Assembly: GCA_023333565.1 (NCBI GenBank)
Contig: JAJKFH010001865.1
Span: forward strand, 3,658,001-3,722,000
Direction: 5' to 3'
Source: Puffinus mauretanicus
Lineage: Eukaryota; Chordata; Aves; Procellariiformes; Procellariidae
Length of the DNA: 64,000 bases
Positions 23,501-36,229 of the stretch are shown in pieces. Both the position numbers and the translations under genes were made by a program. Position 1 is the stretch's first letter. Every line of letters begins with the position of its first letter. The notes under the pieces were generated by a model. The model saw only the letters and a program-made list of their open reading frames with translations. It was not told where the DNA came from and did not search any database.

Positions 23501-26500
23501 TGATCAGTATTAAGAATTTGTTCCAAGTTTTGCTCCTGGTGACACCAGTGTTCTCCTAAAATGAACCAGCAAAGAAAATGTAGCTGAGAGCAGAGCATGG
23601 CCTATTTATTTTTACATTCTGTTGTATCTGTGGTCCCAGTGGTGGGACCTGATGCTATCTGTGCCCTAACTCTGAGCATCTCTCAGCAGGTTTTCAGCTC
23701 ACCAGCCCGGACCGGACTGTACAATACTAATTAATTCTAAAGAGGGCTAAGTGGGTTCCGGGTATGATATTATTAGTACTGAGGTAACTGGGTGACACAC
23801 CAGAAGAATTTGAAAATTGCTAGCTCAGTTAGAAGCGTAGGGGACTCTGGCTTATTCTTCCTTAAATACATTCTTTCGATATTCCCTTGACTGCAGCTAA
23901 ACTGCAGAATATTTACCTGCCTGATTGTTGTTTGTAAATCTAGGCTCTTTCCTCTCTCCCTTCTAAATCTTCCATAGATGCTGAGAGGAAAAAATAGCAT
24001 ACAAGAAAGTGGCTGTAAAGCATTTCTTTTCTGTTCTGCTTCTCTGCGTAGAGCTTTTTGTGGCACTCAGGGGTGCAGTAGGGCTTGAACAGTCCAGACA
24101 GTGTGCCAAGGCGTATTCCTGTAGGACATCACTAGAGATCCCTGCTCGTAAACCCTGCCTGCAGAGCTGTAACCGGAGAGAGAAAGAAAGAGAGGGAAAG
24201 AGAAAGGGAAGGAGGTGAAGCAGGGAGGACGCAGAGGTGTGATTAAGGGCTTCCAGAGAAGGCAGAGAGGGAAAACTGAGAGAGAGAAAATAGTGGACAG
24301 ACTGGGGACATGGGAAACAACATTCAAGGGCCAGGCTGAAGGCAAAGGGGCTGAAACAGAGAGTAAAGGAAAAAGGTAATTGCAATCCTGGGGTAATACC
24401 TTAAGATGAAAAGCTGGGCCAGTCACAACCAACCTGTGTGGAAGGTCCAAGATCTGGCTGGGAATCAGCAGGCAGAGGCTGTGAGAAAAAGGGAGAGGTG
24501 GAAGAAAGAGGTTGGCCGTGAGAGCAAGAAAATGTGCTGTGCCTTGTGAAGGATTGAGAATCGTTCAGCTGGGAAGGTCTTGCTGGCTGTGGACAAAATG
24601 CTCAGAAATCTGCAGGGAAAGATGGAAAGGGCCTTTTGCAAAGGGGCAGTATGAAAAGCTTCGCATAGTGATAATTTTTAACAAAAAGGGCAGTGATTTC
24701 TTTAAAAACTGCTGGATGCTTAGCACAGCTGAATCTCAGGCCACTTATCTGAGTATCTAAACATGGATTTAAGGGCACAACTTCACACATGTGAAAGAAA
24801 AAGAAGTGGAGCAGGGGCCTTGGTCTACCTTCTTTGCTGGTGTAAATGTCTGGAAATCAGAAGACTTAACCTGGATGGCAGAAGGCACAGATTACTGCTA
24901 TTATAATAGACTGTTACCAAATCAGTTTTTCATTCTTAAAACCAGGAGAATCTGAGATAGTGGAAAGAGAAGTCGGTGCAGCTCTTGCAAGCCTGCTAGC
25001 GCAGAATCTGCCTGGATGTTTTTAGTTATGAATCGGCTTCATCTTGATTTCTAATAAATTATTTGAAAATTCTTGCCCGTTCATGAGAAGCGCTTGTATA
25101 CTGCTAATATTCTCATCTTGTGTTACCTTGTTAGTCTCGTAATTTATTTCTGCATTTAGCTAGCTTTCCTCAGACATGTATAGCTAAAATTGAACACAAA
25201 TTCTATACTGCCTATGGTGTTAAATACCAATTTTAATGCAGGATTTTATTGTATTTGGCTGTGACTGAAGAGAAACTAAAGAATCCAGGCAGCATTAAGA
25301 GGCTCTTGAAAATTTCAGCCAGTCCCCTCACTCTGATTTCTGGCGTCATGAGAAATTAGAAGTGGGATAAGTGAATGGGGCTGGTTAGGGGAGTTTGAGG
25401 GCTGCTTTTCTTCCCTTCTTCAATTCATCGCAACTTTCATTAAATTATGGATAAATTCTCAATAAGAACAAAAGAATGAAAGAGTGACAGCTGACTTTTC
25501 AGACTCTGATGACCTAAAAAATTACTTTAAAGACATAAGGAAACATAAAGGATTGAAATGTATGACTGTAAACATCCAGAGGCACATTATATTGTCTTTT
25601 CTCAGATTCAGCTTCTGATATTCATGTTCATGAATAACCCATTTCAGTGACATTATTGGGACAAGATCCCTATGGGTATAATTCCCATTACTTCACCAAC
25701 ATCAGTTCAAGTTAACATCTCTACATGGATTTGAACTTGCTTGATGAATTTTGTGAGGTTCGTGTTATACATGCAACAAGATGTGGCTGCAGTCACCAAA
25801 TGGTCATATGTTGGTAGCTGGTGGCAAGTACTACCATGCTGGCTGCATGGGGAGAAGGCTGCAAAGTGCAAGCAGCAAAGGGCTCTGTGTGGGGAGGAGT
25901 GGGAAGGAAGGTTGTGAGTGGAGAACATTGCAGAATAGCAGCTAAGGGCTCCCAGGGAACAGGTACTCTAGAAAAAAACTGAATGCCCAAAAGCAGTTCA
26001 GCAAATACCTTTTTATGAAGTTGAATGGAGCTTCCGATAAGGAATATGAGCAACAGGCAAGTGGCTTTATTAATATGGCTTGTTCAGCAAGCTAACATTG
26101 TTTAATAAGCTAAGTGAGGACGTAAGAAACTGTTACCAAACCGTTGCGGAAACGTGAGGAATATTGCAGTTGGAAAGCATGAAACTCTGGAACTATAATA
26201 TTAATGTCCTGTGAGAGGCCAAAAGAAAGGGGGACATTTGAAACACTTATAACAGGTTTAAGACTTAGGAGGTAATTTGGAATCCTTCGTTCAGAAATTG
26301 ATGGTAATGGGCATCAGAGACCCAAACTGTGAACAGGGATGTTAGAAGATCCTGAGTTACCTTAAAAAACGGTAAGAATGCAGGAGGCCACAGTGCAAAA
26401 GCAGACCAGGCTGCAGGTGCTGGAAGGAAAACCAAGGCGACAATCCCCTGAGCTGGGGCCCCAACCCATCACAAGCCCACGGCAGCGGAGGAGGCAGAGC

Positions 26501-26949
26501 AAAACCAATGACTCCAAGGGGAAATCTGCCAGATGTATCCAGAGCTCTCTTTAAACGCTGCCCTGGCACACTGCACTATCTGCATGTGATGGCTTTCAGC
26601 AGGCTGCGTGAAATGATTTGGTAGTCTTAGCTGAGTCCCACCACAGAAATGCCAAGCTTCTTAAGCTGCTTAACAGGCTTGGCGAAGAGGATAATGATTA
26701 ACCGTTTATTAAAGTCAGCCCCTCCAGGTCAGGATGAGGGATATTGGTAGTGAGAAAGCTCGTGCTGCTCTTGCCTTTTATGCAGATAGGGGACTTCAGC
26801 CTTCGGCAATACAGTCACTGGTATTAAATTTACTTAAAAGTATGAAGTGGCTTCATTTCTGTTCTGAATACCACTGTGGGCCATTGTAAACTTCCCCCGT
26901 GCAGTTTGAATCTCCTTAAAGGCAGACATGAGCTAAGAATAACTCTATA
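20576..26949. other. Non-coding stretch, nothing recognised
   Basis: Unique sequence with a GAGA run near 22467, T and A runs near 22277 and 22334, and the purine tract at 24175. If the CpG island drives a gene rightward this would be intron 1, but no exon is visible. Confidence 0.5.
24175..24215 (+). repeat. 41-nt purine tract (GA-rich)
   Basis: Irregular A/G-only sequence made of GAGA, GAAA and GGAA units, leading into a longer purine-rich stretch to about 24370. The minus-strand open frames here rich in Ser, Leu and Phe are translations of this low-complexity DNA. Confidence 0.85.
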
Positions 26950-27110
26950 GAGAGCATGCAGTGTACATGTCAACTTAATTAAATGATTTTGTTTAAAATA
27001 CAATCGATGGTGTGTGAAATTATATAATTATTCCATAAATACACTTTGTTAATTAATTAATATTTTAATTAAAGGCTAATTGGAAACTTTTTGCATTACT
27101 ACCTCTTTTG
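26950..27110. promoter_or_regulatory. AT-rich candidate enhancer with clustered AATTAA sites
   Basis: Overlapping TAATT motifs cluster here: TTAATTAA at 26975-26982, TTAATTAATTAA at 27049-27060, and ATTATATAATTATT between them; ATCGAT is at 27003-27008. The mix of spaced motifs is unlike a simple AT repeat. A functional role is inference. Confidence 0.35.
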
Positions 27111-27153
27111 AAGGACATGAATGTATCTTTACCTCATACTCACTGATTAGACC

Positions 27154-27171
27154 AAAAAAAAAAAAAAAAAA
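27154..27171 (+). repeat. Poly(A) run of 18
   Basis: Uninterrupted A run. No retroposed sequence is recognisable upstream, so it is called as a simple repeat. Confidence 0.9.
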
Positions 27172-28389
27172 GGTATTAAACTAGGAGCCCAGGAGATTGG
27201 GAGGGGGAAAAAAAGGCACAAATGACAGCTATGTCCCAGTTTGCCATAGGAAGAAATTTGGCTGCCCTTTAAAATCTTCCTTCTCAATCAGCCTTCGGTT
27301 TTTCTAATATCCTTCGTGTCTTTTATGCTGGGAGAGTGATTGTCTCTCGGGGAGGCTTGCCTTGAAATGTCTCCCTGGAAAAAGAACTTGGAACAAAGTG
27401 CTGTGGAGTAGGTGTTGGTTGAGAGAGCCGGTATTAGCAGTTTGTCAGAGCTAGACATAAATCCCTCTTTCCCCCTCATAATCATTTTCCTCCAGTATCT
27501 TTCAGTTTACCTGTTTATTTTGAAGACTGTCCATATTAACAAACTCAGGCTCCCTATTACTCACTGCCAGAATGGCACTCCAATCCCCAGACCACTTTAT
27601 GTAACTGGTGGTGTGGAATAAATGAAAAGAAATGGCTGGAAACCGAGAAGGGAGAGAAATGACTGTGGTCCTTATCTTGCCCCTGGAAATTCATATATAA
27701 TTCACGCTGAAGCCAATAGGATAGGAAGGGCAAATTTGAGGCCTGTCTGTGAAAAATTATCAAGAGCTCCCAAATTAAGGCCCTGATTTTGCAAACCTGC
27801 ACAGTTAAATGTGAATGCCCCCCATGAAGGCAGTGGACAGGATGCTGCTTGCAGGTCTAAAGCGAGCTCATGCTTTTGTTTTCAGCTTTGGGACACAGAC
27901 AAGTATGAACCAGGAAATTCTGGACAGTAGAGAGTTGTTCTGCGTGTTTTGATCTTCTGCTTACATGGCAAAATTAAACTGATAACTTTCTGCAGCTGTT
28001 AACTACTCTACAACTGCTTGCTACTCCTGAATGCACTCAGAACTAGTAAGCATTGTTTGACTGTGACTGATCTAAAATGCCAGTGCTTTTGGATTTCTAA
28101 CCTGTCCTGCAGTACCATACCCAGTGTAGACCTAGAAGGTCCTAAGTCCTAAGAGAACTCGTCATTCATCGCAGTGATGGTGCTTTAGTGTGTGACAGAA
28201 GAGGATTATATGAGGCTCGCGCAGAAAGAACAAGGAGCACCGTAACTAGCATAGGAACAAGTAAAAACTAAGTCAGTCAGTCAGGAATAGATTACAGCAC
28301 ATCTAAGACAGGCAAAGGACCCAGTGTGCATATATTTCCACAGAAAAAGTTACACAGCTTCAGCGATTTACAGAAAACAGTTTGCCAGG
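27172..28389. other. Non-coding stretch, nothing recognised
   Basis: Unique sequence; small open frames only. Confidence 0.55.
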
Positions 28390-28600
28390 GAACATTTTTA
28401 AAACAAAATCTAATTTGAGATTTAAAATATTTTTTAATTCCTAATTGCAAAATTGAGCTGACTGCGTTGCATCCTCATAGAAAGCTGCTCTTATTTGTCT
28501 TTAAATTCAACAATGAATCACCAGCCATGCCTGATTTATTAATGCGTGAGATGTCAGGTGCAGAGCTTACATCACATGCCATGCCGATGCATAAAATTTT
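28390..28600. promoter_or_regulatory. AT-rich candidate conserved element
   Basis: Contains TAATTGCAAAATTG (28442 on), a SOX-type AACAATG at 28509-28515 and TTATTAATGCG (about 28536-28546). It has the motif density typical of vertebrate non-coding elements, but conservation is not testable here. Confidence 0.3.
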
Positions 28601-31029
28601 TAAACCTGCCCTTGACAACTGAACAATTCAGCAACCTGGACGCAAGCTGCAAGGATCAAAAAGTAGGACAAAAATTACAACTGTTTATACAGCTTTGCAC
28701 AATGCCATGGCAATGCTTTTTGCGAGAAGAAATATTTACTGAGAGTAAACAGTTTAGAATGAGATTTAATGTCTGTGTCTTCTCTGTGGGGATACACACA
28801 CAGAATGCTGGGTTTAATGCTGCTTGAAGAGCCTGAGCTTTTACCTTGGCAAGTCCTCTGTTTTTTGACGGTACAGGAATGATTGGGATAAGAGAAAGTG
28901 TCCATGACGTGAAGAAAAACTTGCATAGGCAAAAGGGAAATTTAATGTAAGTGCTGCTTCGGGTTTTTTTGCCGTACTGCAGATTGTTTGACAAGGATGA
29001 TACCAATTAGTGCCAACGATAGCAGAGTTTATGATACTGACATCTGTCCAACAGAAACTGGCTCGAAAACATCAAACTTATTTTGCAGATGTCACTGAAT
29101 AATCATTAGGTGGTGATAACTTTCAGTTGCCCAGTGGGGGAAGGTTCCAGCATATTAAATGGAGGAAAAGTTTCTGAATTTCAAAAGTATTGCAGTGAGA
29201 ATTTTCACTTGAGACAGCATGCTGAGGGTTTGCAATCCATCTTTTGCTTCCTTGCAAAGCGTAAGAGCAGAAGGAATGGTCTTTTCAGCAAGGCTAGAGA
29301 AAGTCTGAAATATTTGTGGGGATCTGCGTTCTGACTGGATTTACAGGTCCAAATTTATCTTGGGGCTAACTCCACTGGCATCTCTGAAGTCGTGCCTGCA
29401 TATCTCTAGGCTGAATTTGCACCAACTGAAAACCGATCATTCTGGCAGGGACATTTTATTACATTCAGGAACTATCTAAATGTTGAGGTGATTTTAGTCG
29501 ATATCCGTTTCACATCTTTTTATATCATCTGCAAACATTCAGGCTTGCAAAACTGAAATTACAAACCTCCATCTATAGGAAGTCACCTAAATAAATGGCT
29601 TGATTTTTTCTCCTCCCAGGAGTGCTCTAAACAGACAGGGCTCAGCGAAAGCTGTAGCCACACAGCAGCTCTGATCATTGAGCTTCCCATTTAAGAGAAT
29701 AAAAACGAAGTTAGGTGACGCTGGACATTCATGTGGCTTCTTTTTGTTTGTTTGTTTAACTCCAGAATTATCTCCCTAAGAAGGAACCTCCCCCACCATT
29801 TCCAAGACAAGGCCTTAAATTTGGGACAAGTCTCTGCAATGCTCATATCAGGCCCAAACTAAGAGATGAGTCTGAATAAAGCTAAGCTGCTATGTTGTGT
29901 ACTTCTAGATTCCTCAGCCTCTTCCTGACAATGATAAAGGGATTTGGATTCCTTTCCGTGTAAATCCAGGAGGAGGACAGCCAAAGCCTGCAGAGAAAAT
30001 CTCATCCTTTCTCACACCCCAGTGTAGAATTTACACCTTCTTACACATCAGCTCTGAAATTAATCCTCTTGGTCTAACTGTATCTGAAGGAGTCTAACAT
30101 GGAATAATTTACATGATGAGGGGCTGAAAGAGATGTATAGCAAGAAAGACAGCAATCAGAAGGATGTAAGAAGATAGAAATTAAAGTAAGTGGTAGCTTA
30201 CTTATGCTGGCTAGCTTGCTTTAGGTGGAATACTTCAGATTCACTTAGATTTGTATATGAATTTGGTCCTTACTGTCTGAGAGAGAAAGCAAGACCTCAT
30301 CATTATTTCCTGTTGCTAGATGAGTAAGATGTAACAATATCAACATTTTTTAATTCCTATATATCTGATTTTAGAAGGAATTATGAAACGGATATGATTC
30401 TTGTTTTATTTTCAAGTTGTATGCTGGGAAAACAATGCACTCATGCAGATATGAACAGAAATCATTGCAGCCTGTTAAAACAAATTAGGAAACGTGCTTT
30501 CAAATCTTAATATAATTTCTAGAGGAAGGAGCCTCTTGACTTGAATGGTAAAGGTCTGAAAATGGTCAGAGAGAGTCATAGAGCTAAGTGGGGATCCCAA
30601 TTACAGATTAGCAATAATGCAAATGTTGCTGCAGAGGGACCACTCAGCTTCTGCAGCTCAGGAGCTGTGGCTGTGGCTAGAGCGCAGGCATAAAAAACCT
30701 CCCGTTCATTATTGTTTTTAATTATCTGCACAACGGCAAAGCTGGAATACCTGCTGCACACTGAGGCCCTTTGTGTGAGCCCATCAGCAGAAGCTATGCA
30801 GGCCAAAGCCAGTATTTTTTGCCTTCTGGAAGTCTTTCAGCTGAATTTTGCTTTCATGCAGATGCCTTTCTTTCCTATTTACTCCTTATCATCACTGGCT
30901 ATTTCCCCTGCTCCACTGAACATAAGCAACAGACGCAGCCTTACGTGACAACACCAGGGTTCGGCTATCCAGCTGCCGTCCTGAAGTTCTCACGTGCAAC
31001 CGTAAGACTCTTGCGTTCCCGCGAGGAAG

Positions 31030-31115
31030 GGAGGGTGCTCTGTCCAAGGCAGGCCTTGGAGCCCAGACCTCTTGGAGATGAGCAGTGAGTGTCTAGCCGC
31101 CTCACTCTTTCATAA
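31030..31115. repeat. Possible MIR-like SINE fragment
   Basis: 'tccaaggcaggccttggagc' followed by 'ccagacctcttgg' and 'gagtgtctagccgcctcac' resembles the 3' part of tRNA-derived MIR/CORE-SINE sequence as commonly seen in amniotes. It is short and diverged, and the match is from memory. Confidence 0.25.
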
Positions 31116-34100
31116 GGGAGCTTGCAGGCTTGGACGGAAGAGCCGGAAGCTGACAAACTCTTCGTTAAACTCGGGAATGAGGCATTAGTCCGTGCTCTGG
31201 TCTTCTCATGTGTTAGACTGATGTTCGGTGTGCCCTCGTTCTTGTAGCTCATCCCTGTGTTTTTCCCATGTACTTAGCAGGCACAGCACACCTTCACGGG
31301 GAGGATAAAGCAACCAGGAAAACTAAGAGGAAGAGACAAGAGTTGGCAAAGGGAGGTTCACTTTCTCGCAGACAGTCACTGAAACTAATCCCCTCTGAGA
31401 AGATCTTACCAAAGTTACATTGTAAGCTGTGCTTCTAGCTGGAGACTGTGAGGTTTGAGACCATGTGAAAACTTCAAATACAGCTGGGTTACCTTTGACT
31501 TGGACCTACTTGATTGTGTGTTGGAGATGCTGTGCCTGTAGCACTGGGAGAGTAAAAGGGAGTGACTGGGCGGTGTGCGTGTCCTGGGGCAGGAGGGTCC
31601 AGGCCAGGACATGTGGACAGGTGAGCACAGGCAAAATGAATACCCACTGAGCACAGGTGAGGAGTGATAACTGGAACCAGTCAGAAACAGGGAAGTGCAA
31701 GGAAACCTAGCCCAGGTTTTTGGGCCCTTGGCAGTGCTGAGCTGCTTTAAGAGGATAGGAAAGAGGCAGAAACAAGGTAGCTGAGCCCCTCTCCACCATG
31801 AGCACCTTCTTGCCCGTTGCAGAGCCTTTGCCCCCAACTCAGTCTCGTGAGGAGTCTGAGGAATGATTAATAGCAAAGGATACGGGCAACTTCTGACTGA
31901 TGCTGCCGAGGTGTCAGGGCTTGTGATAATGCAGATACTCCTTGTTCACCTTACCTGTTTTCCTGATGGCTCTATGCCAGAGTTTCACGTGGCAGCAAAT
32001 TTCTACCTGTTGTAGACACATGAAGGGTGACTTGTGTACATGGGGGCATAAGGTACCCTTTTGTCAACAGAAGGCAGACAAAAGCAGGAGTATGGCCTGG
32101 AAAAAGCTGGGTGGTGGGGATGGGGGGAAGTAGCAAAGTTGGCTAAAGCTGGCCTGGGGAGAACCGACCATACAAATGCATCCGCAGGAGGACTGACACT
32201 GCGAAGAGCGCATCCATTAATAAGTGAGGAGGAAGAGGAAGGGAGTGATGAGTAAACTTCTTTTAAAATAAGGAACAATTGGAATGTAATACAGATCTTG
32301 GGAAGATAGTTCTTAGAAAGCAGAGAGGGAGTAGCAGGAATAAATGCAAATGAGCTGGCCTACATCAGGCGTATCCACATGAAAGCAATAAAGTGGCAAA
32401 CTTAGTGAATCACTAATCACAGTTTCGCAGAAATCACTGAGAGCTGCGGCAGCTCCAGAGAGCGGGGTTGGAGAAGCAAAGGTGAAATTCCACCCTGAGC
32501 CCAGCAGGGCCGAGCAATTAAAGTCCAGTCAATCCAGCAGCAGTCCTCCGGGAAATAACGCAGCAAGCGAACGGAGGAAAGAAAAATCTTTAAGGAAAGA
32601 GGAAATGATGAACGGTGGGGGTGGGGGGCGGCCCTGCGCAGCTCTCCTCAAGGTGATAGGAGTGGTGCAAAGTGAATTCCTGAAAGTTAAGATTTGAACC
32701 TTGGGCTGCGATTCGTGGCTCTGTGGTGTTCTCCGGGCAATTTGGAAGGGCAGTGTAGGGAGAAGCTTTGTGTGGATATATCTGCAAGGCACTCCTTGTT
32801 TTTGTGGTGAGAAAGGAATCCTGTGGAGTAGGGCATATTCTGCTTTGAGAGTTAATAAGATGTTTAAACATTAATAGTAATAAATATTATAATAATATAT
32901 ACTGTATAAAACCATGCCAGTAGCACTGTGCCATTTAGGATCTAAATGAATACAGAAAAAAGGGAACAGAGAATTCAGGGGACAAAAGAAGTGGTAAGTG
33001 TTCGAAATGTATTTTAATTTCCTACTGTAGTTAGCCCGTTTTTCAAATGTTTTCCTGATATTATTTCGTATCAAAACATCTGCTTTACACAGCAAGGGCT
33101 AGGTTTTCAATTAGAGTCTTCCTCTAAGTAACCCAGGGGTCTGCCCTGAACCCCAGAAACCTTCCCAGTTTAAACATTGCCAAAATCCAGGATGTCTCTG
33201 CAGAGTGTTTAAGCTTTGTCAGGGCTTTGCCAAAATCCTTTTACTGACATAGCGAATTCTGGTTATCTGTGACTGAGGACACATTTGTAGTTAGGTCTAG
33301 TCCACAGTAAGAATTGGATAAGGCTGAAAACAGGTGTCCTTTTTGGTCAGGTTTGATTTTAAGCTGGATCAAGTTTTGGATCAGGATTTGGGTTTATTTG
33401 TGCCATTGCATGACTGCTGCTCCCAGTGAGAGAGGACAAGTGGCAACAAAGACCTTGGAGGGGGCAGGGTGCTATTGCCTGGGTGGCAGCAGGAAGGAAC
33501 CCCATCAGCGTAAGGTGATGGTGTAGTTATGAGCCCGGTTACTGTTGCATGTAAGTGCTTTCAGGATTCATCATATTGATGAGTCAGGCAGGCCAGACAA
33601 CAATTTCAGTTTGCTTGTCTTTCACTTTTTGCTCTTGCAGGATGTTAGCTTTTTTATTTTCCTGGGGGGGTGAGGGGAGGTAAGGAAAAGTGAAGGGGAG
33701 CTGAGAATTTTTAGGGTTTTTTTATTTTTTGTCTATTAACGTGGCTCTGAATGGCTGCAATTCAAATGCAACAAAACCTGAGTGATACAGCAAATAAACA
33801 AAGGAAGAAATGCCAAGAAAGCTGGATAGCTAGAAAATAAGTGAGAAAAGTAATAAAAATGAGAATCAGATTGGAAAAAGAATACAAAATACTTGATGTG
33901 CAGACAGAGTGCTTGGGAAGAGAGGAAAGGCACAGAGAGCTCAGAGATTTCTAGCAGGTGTTGAGCCTGATGCACACATCCTTTGCACAACAGCGAGTGG
34001 CTAAGCAGGGAGAATACAAAGAAGCATGACTGACATAAGCACAGTCACCATGCCAATGAGCACAAGTGCCTGTATATATTAATAGGCCAGAGGGAAGATA

Positions 34101-34549
34101 CGAATGCAACAGGAACGCTAGCTACCGGAGGTGAGCTCTATTATCAGCAATATGTGGACGTAAGGTGAGAATTTGACATCTGATTGCACTGCTCGCTCTC
34201 TCCGGGGAAAAAGGGCTGTTCAGGCATTTTGGAAATGTGCCTTCCAAGGACAGCCCAGGTATCCTGAGATCAGAGCAGGGGATGGTGGTGGTGGGACTAG
34301 GTAACGTGCAGCTAACATCGCAAAAATACCCAGTGGTGCTGAGCCAGTGCAGCAGCCAAGGACAGATGTTAGAGCATATCATAAGGGTGGCCTTCATTGA
34401 CTGGGGTTACAGAGCAGCCCTCAGCCAGAAGCCTCCAAAAGCTCTGGCTGCTCTCCAGGGCACCACAGCAGGGAGCTACCTCCTGCCTCTGCTAAACAAA
34501 CCTGGGCTGCTGTAGCTCCTGGAGGTGCTGAGCCCAGCCAGCCATTTTC

Positions 34550-34612
34550 AGCTTGTATGACATAGCTCAGACTTCCAGGATTTGAACTCCCTGCTGTGTG
34601 CTTTCCCTTATT
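34550..34612 (-). repeat. Possible MIR-like SINE fragment
   Basis: The reverse complement reads 'cacacagcagggagttcaa' then 'atcctggaagtctgagct', like the MIR region around the old tRNA B box. Too short to be sure. Confidence 0.25.
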
Positions 34613-36077
34613 TCTAAAAAGTAGGGACAGATGGGAATGCACTCCCTCTTTCCTGCCCTTTATCTGAATGCCTGGGTACCTTTCCCCATTTCTCTGTTCT
34701 CTTTCTGTGGATTATCCTGGACCCACCACTCTTGCGGTGTGTTAATCCCTGAGCACAGTAAACATGCAGATGGCCTGCGATTTTTAGGGCTGGGGACAGC
34801 TATTCTCCATGCTGATTGGGCCTCCACGGACACACTGGTTTTCATAATATGAAGGTGAATGGATATATAGATAAACAGTTGAGCTTTCCTAACATTTCAG
34901 AAGCTATTGCGTGTGTCTGTGCATGGACAGAGACGCGGACTTCTGCTGCAGTCCACATGGGAGACCGCTTTGCTCACTGAATGCATACAGTTTCTGCTTT
35001 AACCATGGCTCTTCATTTATTGCTGTGGCTTTTCCTCCCTTCCCTCCGGTGTTAAAGCCTCCTTCTGCAGAATTTGCCCTCGCTCAGTAAGTGGACCCCC
35101 AGTTTTGTGCTCCGTGCCTGTGCCATTTCTTTGCTTTGCAGAATATTGGCAAAGCCGTTTGCCTATTGAGACTGTAGTTGAAGTGCCTCACCTAGCTTCA
35201 TCTTTTTATTCAGTCCTTCTACCTGCCTTGGCTGCTTCTGGTTGGGAAACATCTGCCTCCTAATTTTTTTTCTCCAGTCAGGCTTCCAGCCTTTTTATTC
35301 CCTTGGAAAAGGCTCTCTGCTTTGTAGCACCTGGTGGCTCGAACAAATCCGGCACCGGTGCAAATGTGAAAACTAGATAGTTTCTGAGATATTTAGGGGC
35401 AAACCCAATAACTTTGTCCTCTTTTAATATTTGTGTTTCTTTGGGGGAATTCCTGGCTCTGGTTACAAACACCTGAAGAGGTCCTTGGCTGAATTTAGTC
35501 GTTCATATTTTAGCAGGTTTCTGCAGGTCTTTGTGATTCCTATCTTCGTTCTCTTTTCCTCATAGAGATGGATAAGGAAAACTTGCAGGAATTTGGTTTG
35601 TAAAACGCACTGCCAAAAAAAATGGTGGTATATATGCTAGCATAATAGCAAGTAGTGAAGAGGGAATTTAGTAGGCTGGAGGAGTTTTCTAAAGCTCTAC
35701 TCAACATTTCACATTTTATGATTCTTAATGACAAATGGTGATTGTGAATATTCATGAATTTTTCCCTGGGTTAATGTCATAACCTTTGCAGTAAAAAGGC
35801 TGTTTTCACCGGTAATAACTACCTTTCAATTTATTTATGCTTGGTTTTTTTACAGAGATAGACCCCAAATTAACATTCAAAGTGCAAGAAAGTAATTTTG
35901 CTTGTTTGTTTGCTAGGGTGAGGGGAAAATACATTTTAAAAGTCTATCGTGTTTTGTGTTTTTTGAGACAATGCGGCTCTTTACTTTCAAACTCTTGGGT
36001 TTTTATCTCAGTATTTTTAAAGTGCTGGAAAAGGTGTCTCAATTCAGCTTTACTGAGGAGACAACTCAGCATGTAGT

Positions 36078-36128
36078 ATGAAGAATTTGTTTGTCTTTTT
36101 GAGCATGAAGAATTTGCCTGTCTTTGTT
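36078..36128 (+). repeat. 27-bp imperfect tandem duplication
   Basis: ATGAAGAATTTG begins both units (36078 and 36105), each followed by a TGTCTTT segment. It lies just before the second CR1 remnant. Confidence 0.8.
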
Positions 36129-36229
36129 TTTCCTGGTTATTCTAAGCATTAATTTAGTATTTTATGAGTAATTACCTTATATCCTTTTCCCTGGTCAGTA
36201 TTCCCTCTTCTCCTCCCTTTTTCCTGCCT

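Larger units (their letters stand above)
28601..36077. other. Non-coding stretch, nothing certain recognised
   Basis: Unique sequence. A modest CpG cluster at about 30960-31030 is too small for an island. A 153-codon minus frame (31415-31876) lacks coding character. Two weak SINE-like patches are listed separately. Confidence 0.5.

Noticed and set aside
24067..24450. Ser/Leu/Phe-rich minus-strand frames of 127-140 codons
   Set aside because: Translations of the GA-rich purine tract and its flanks.
27154..27171. Poly(A) tail of a processed pseudogene
   Set aside because: No coding relic upstream and no target-site duplication around it.
34580..34610. tRNA gene suggested by a GTTCAAATCC-like B box on the minus strand
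   Set aside because: The T-arm stem does not pair and there is no A box or acceptor stem at the right distance; a SINE-like relic is more likely.
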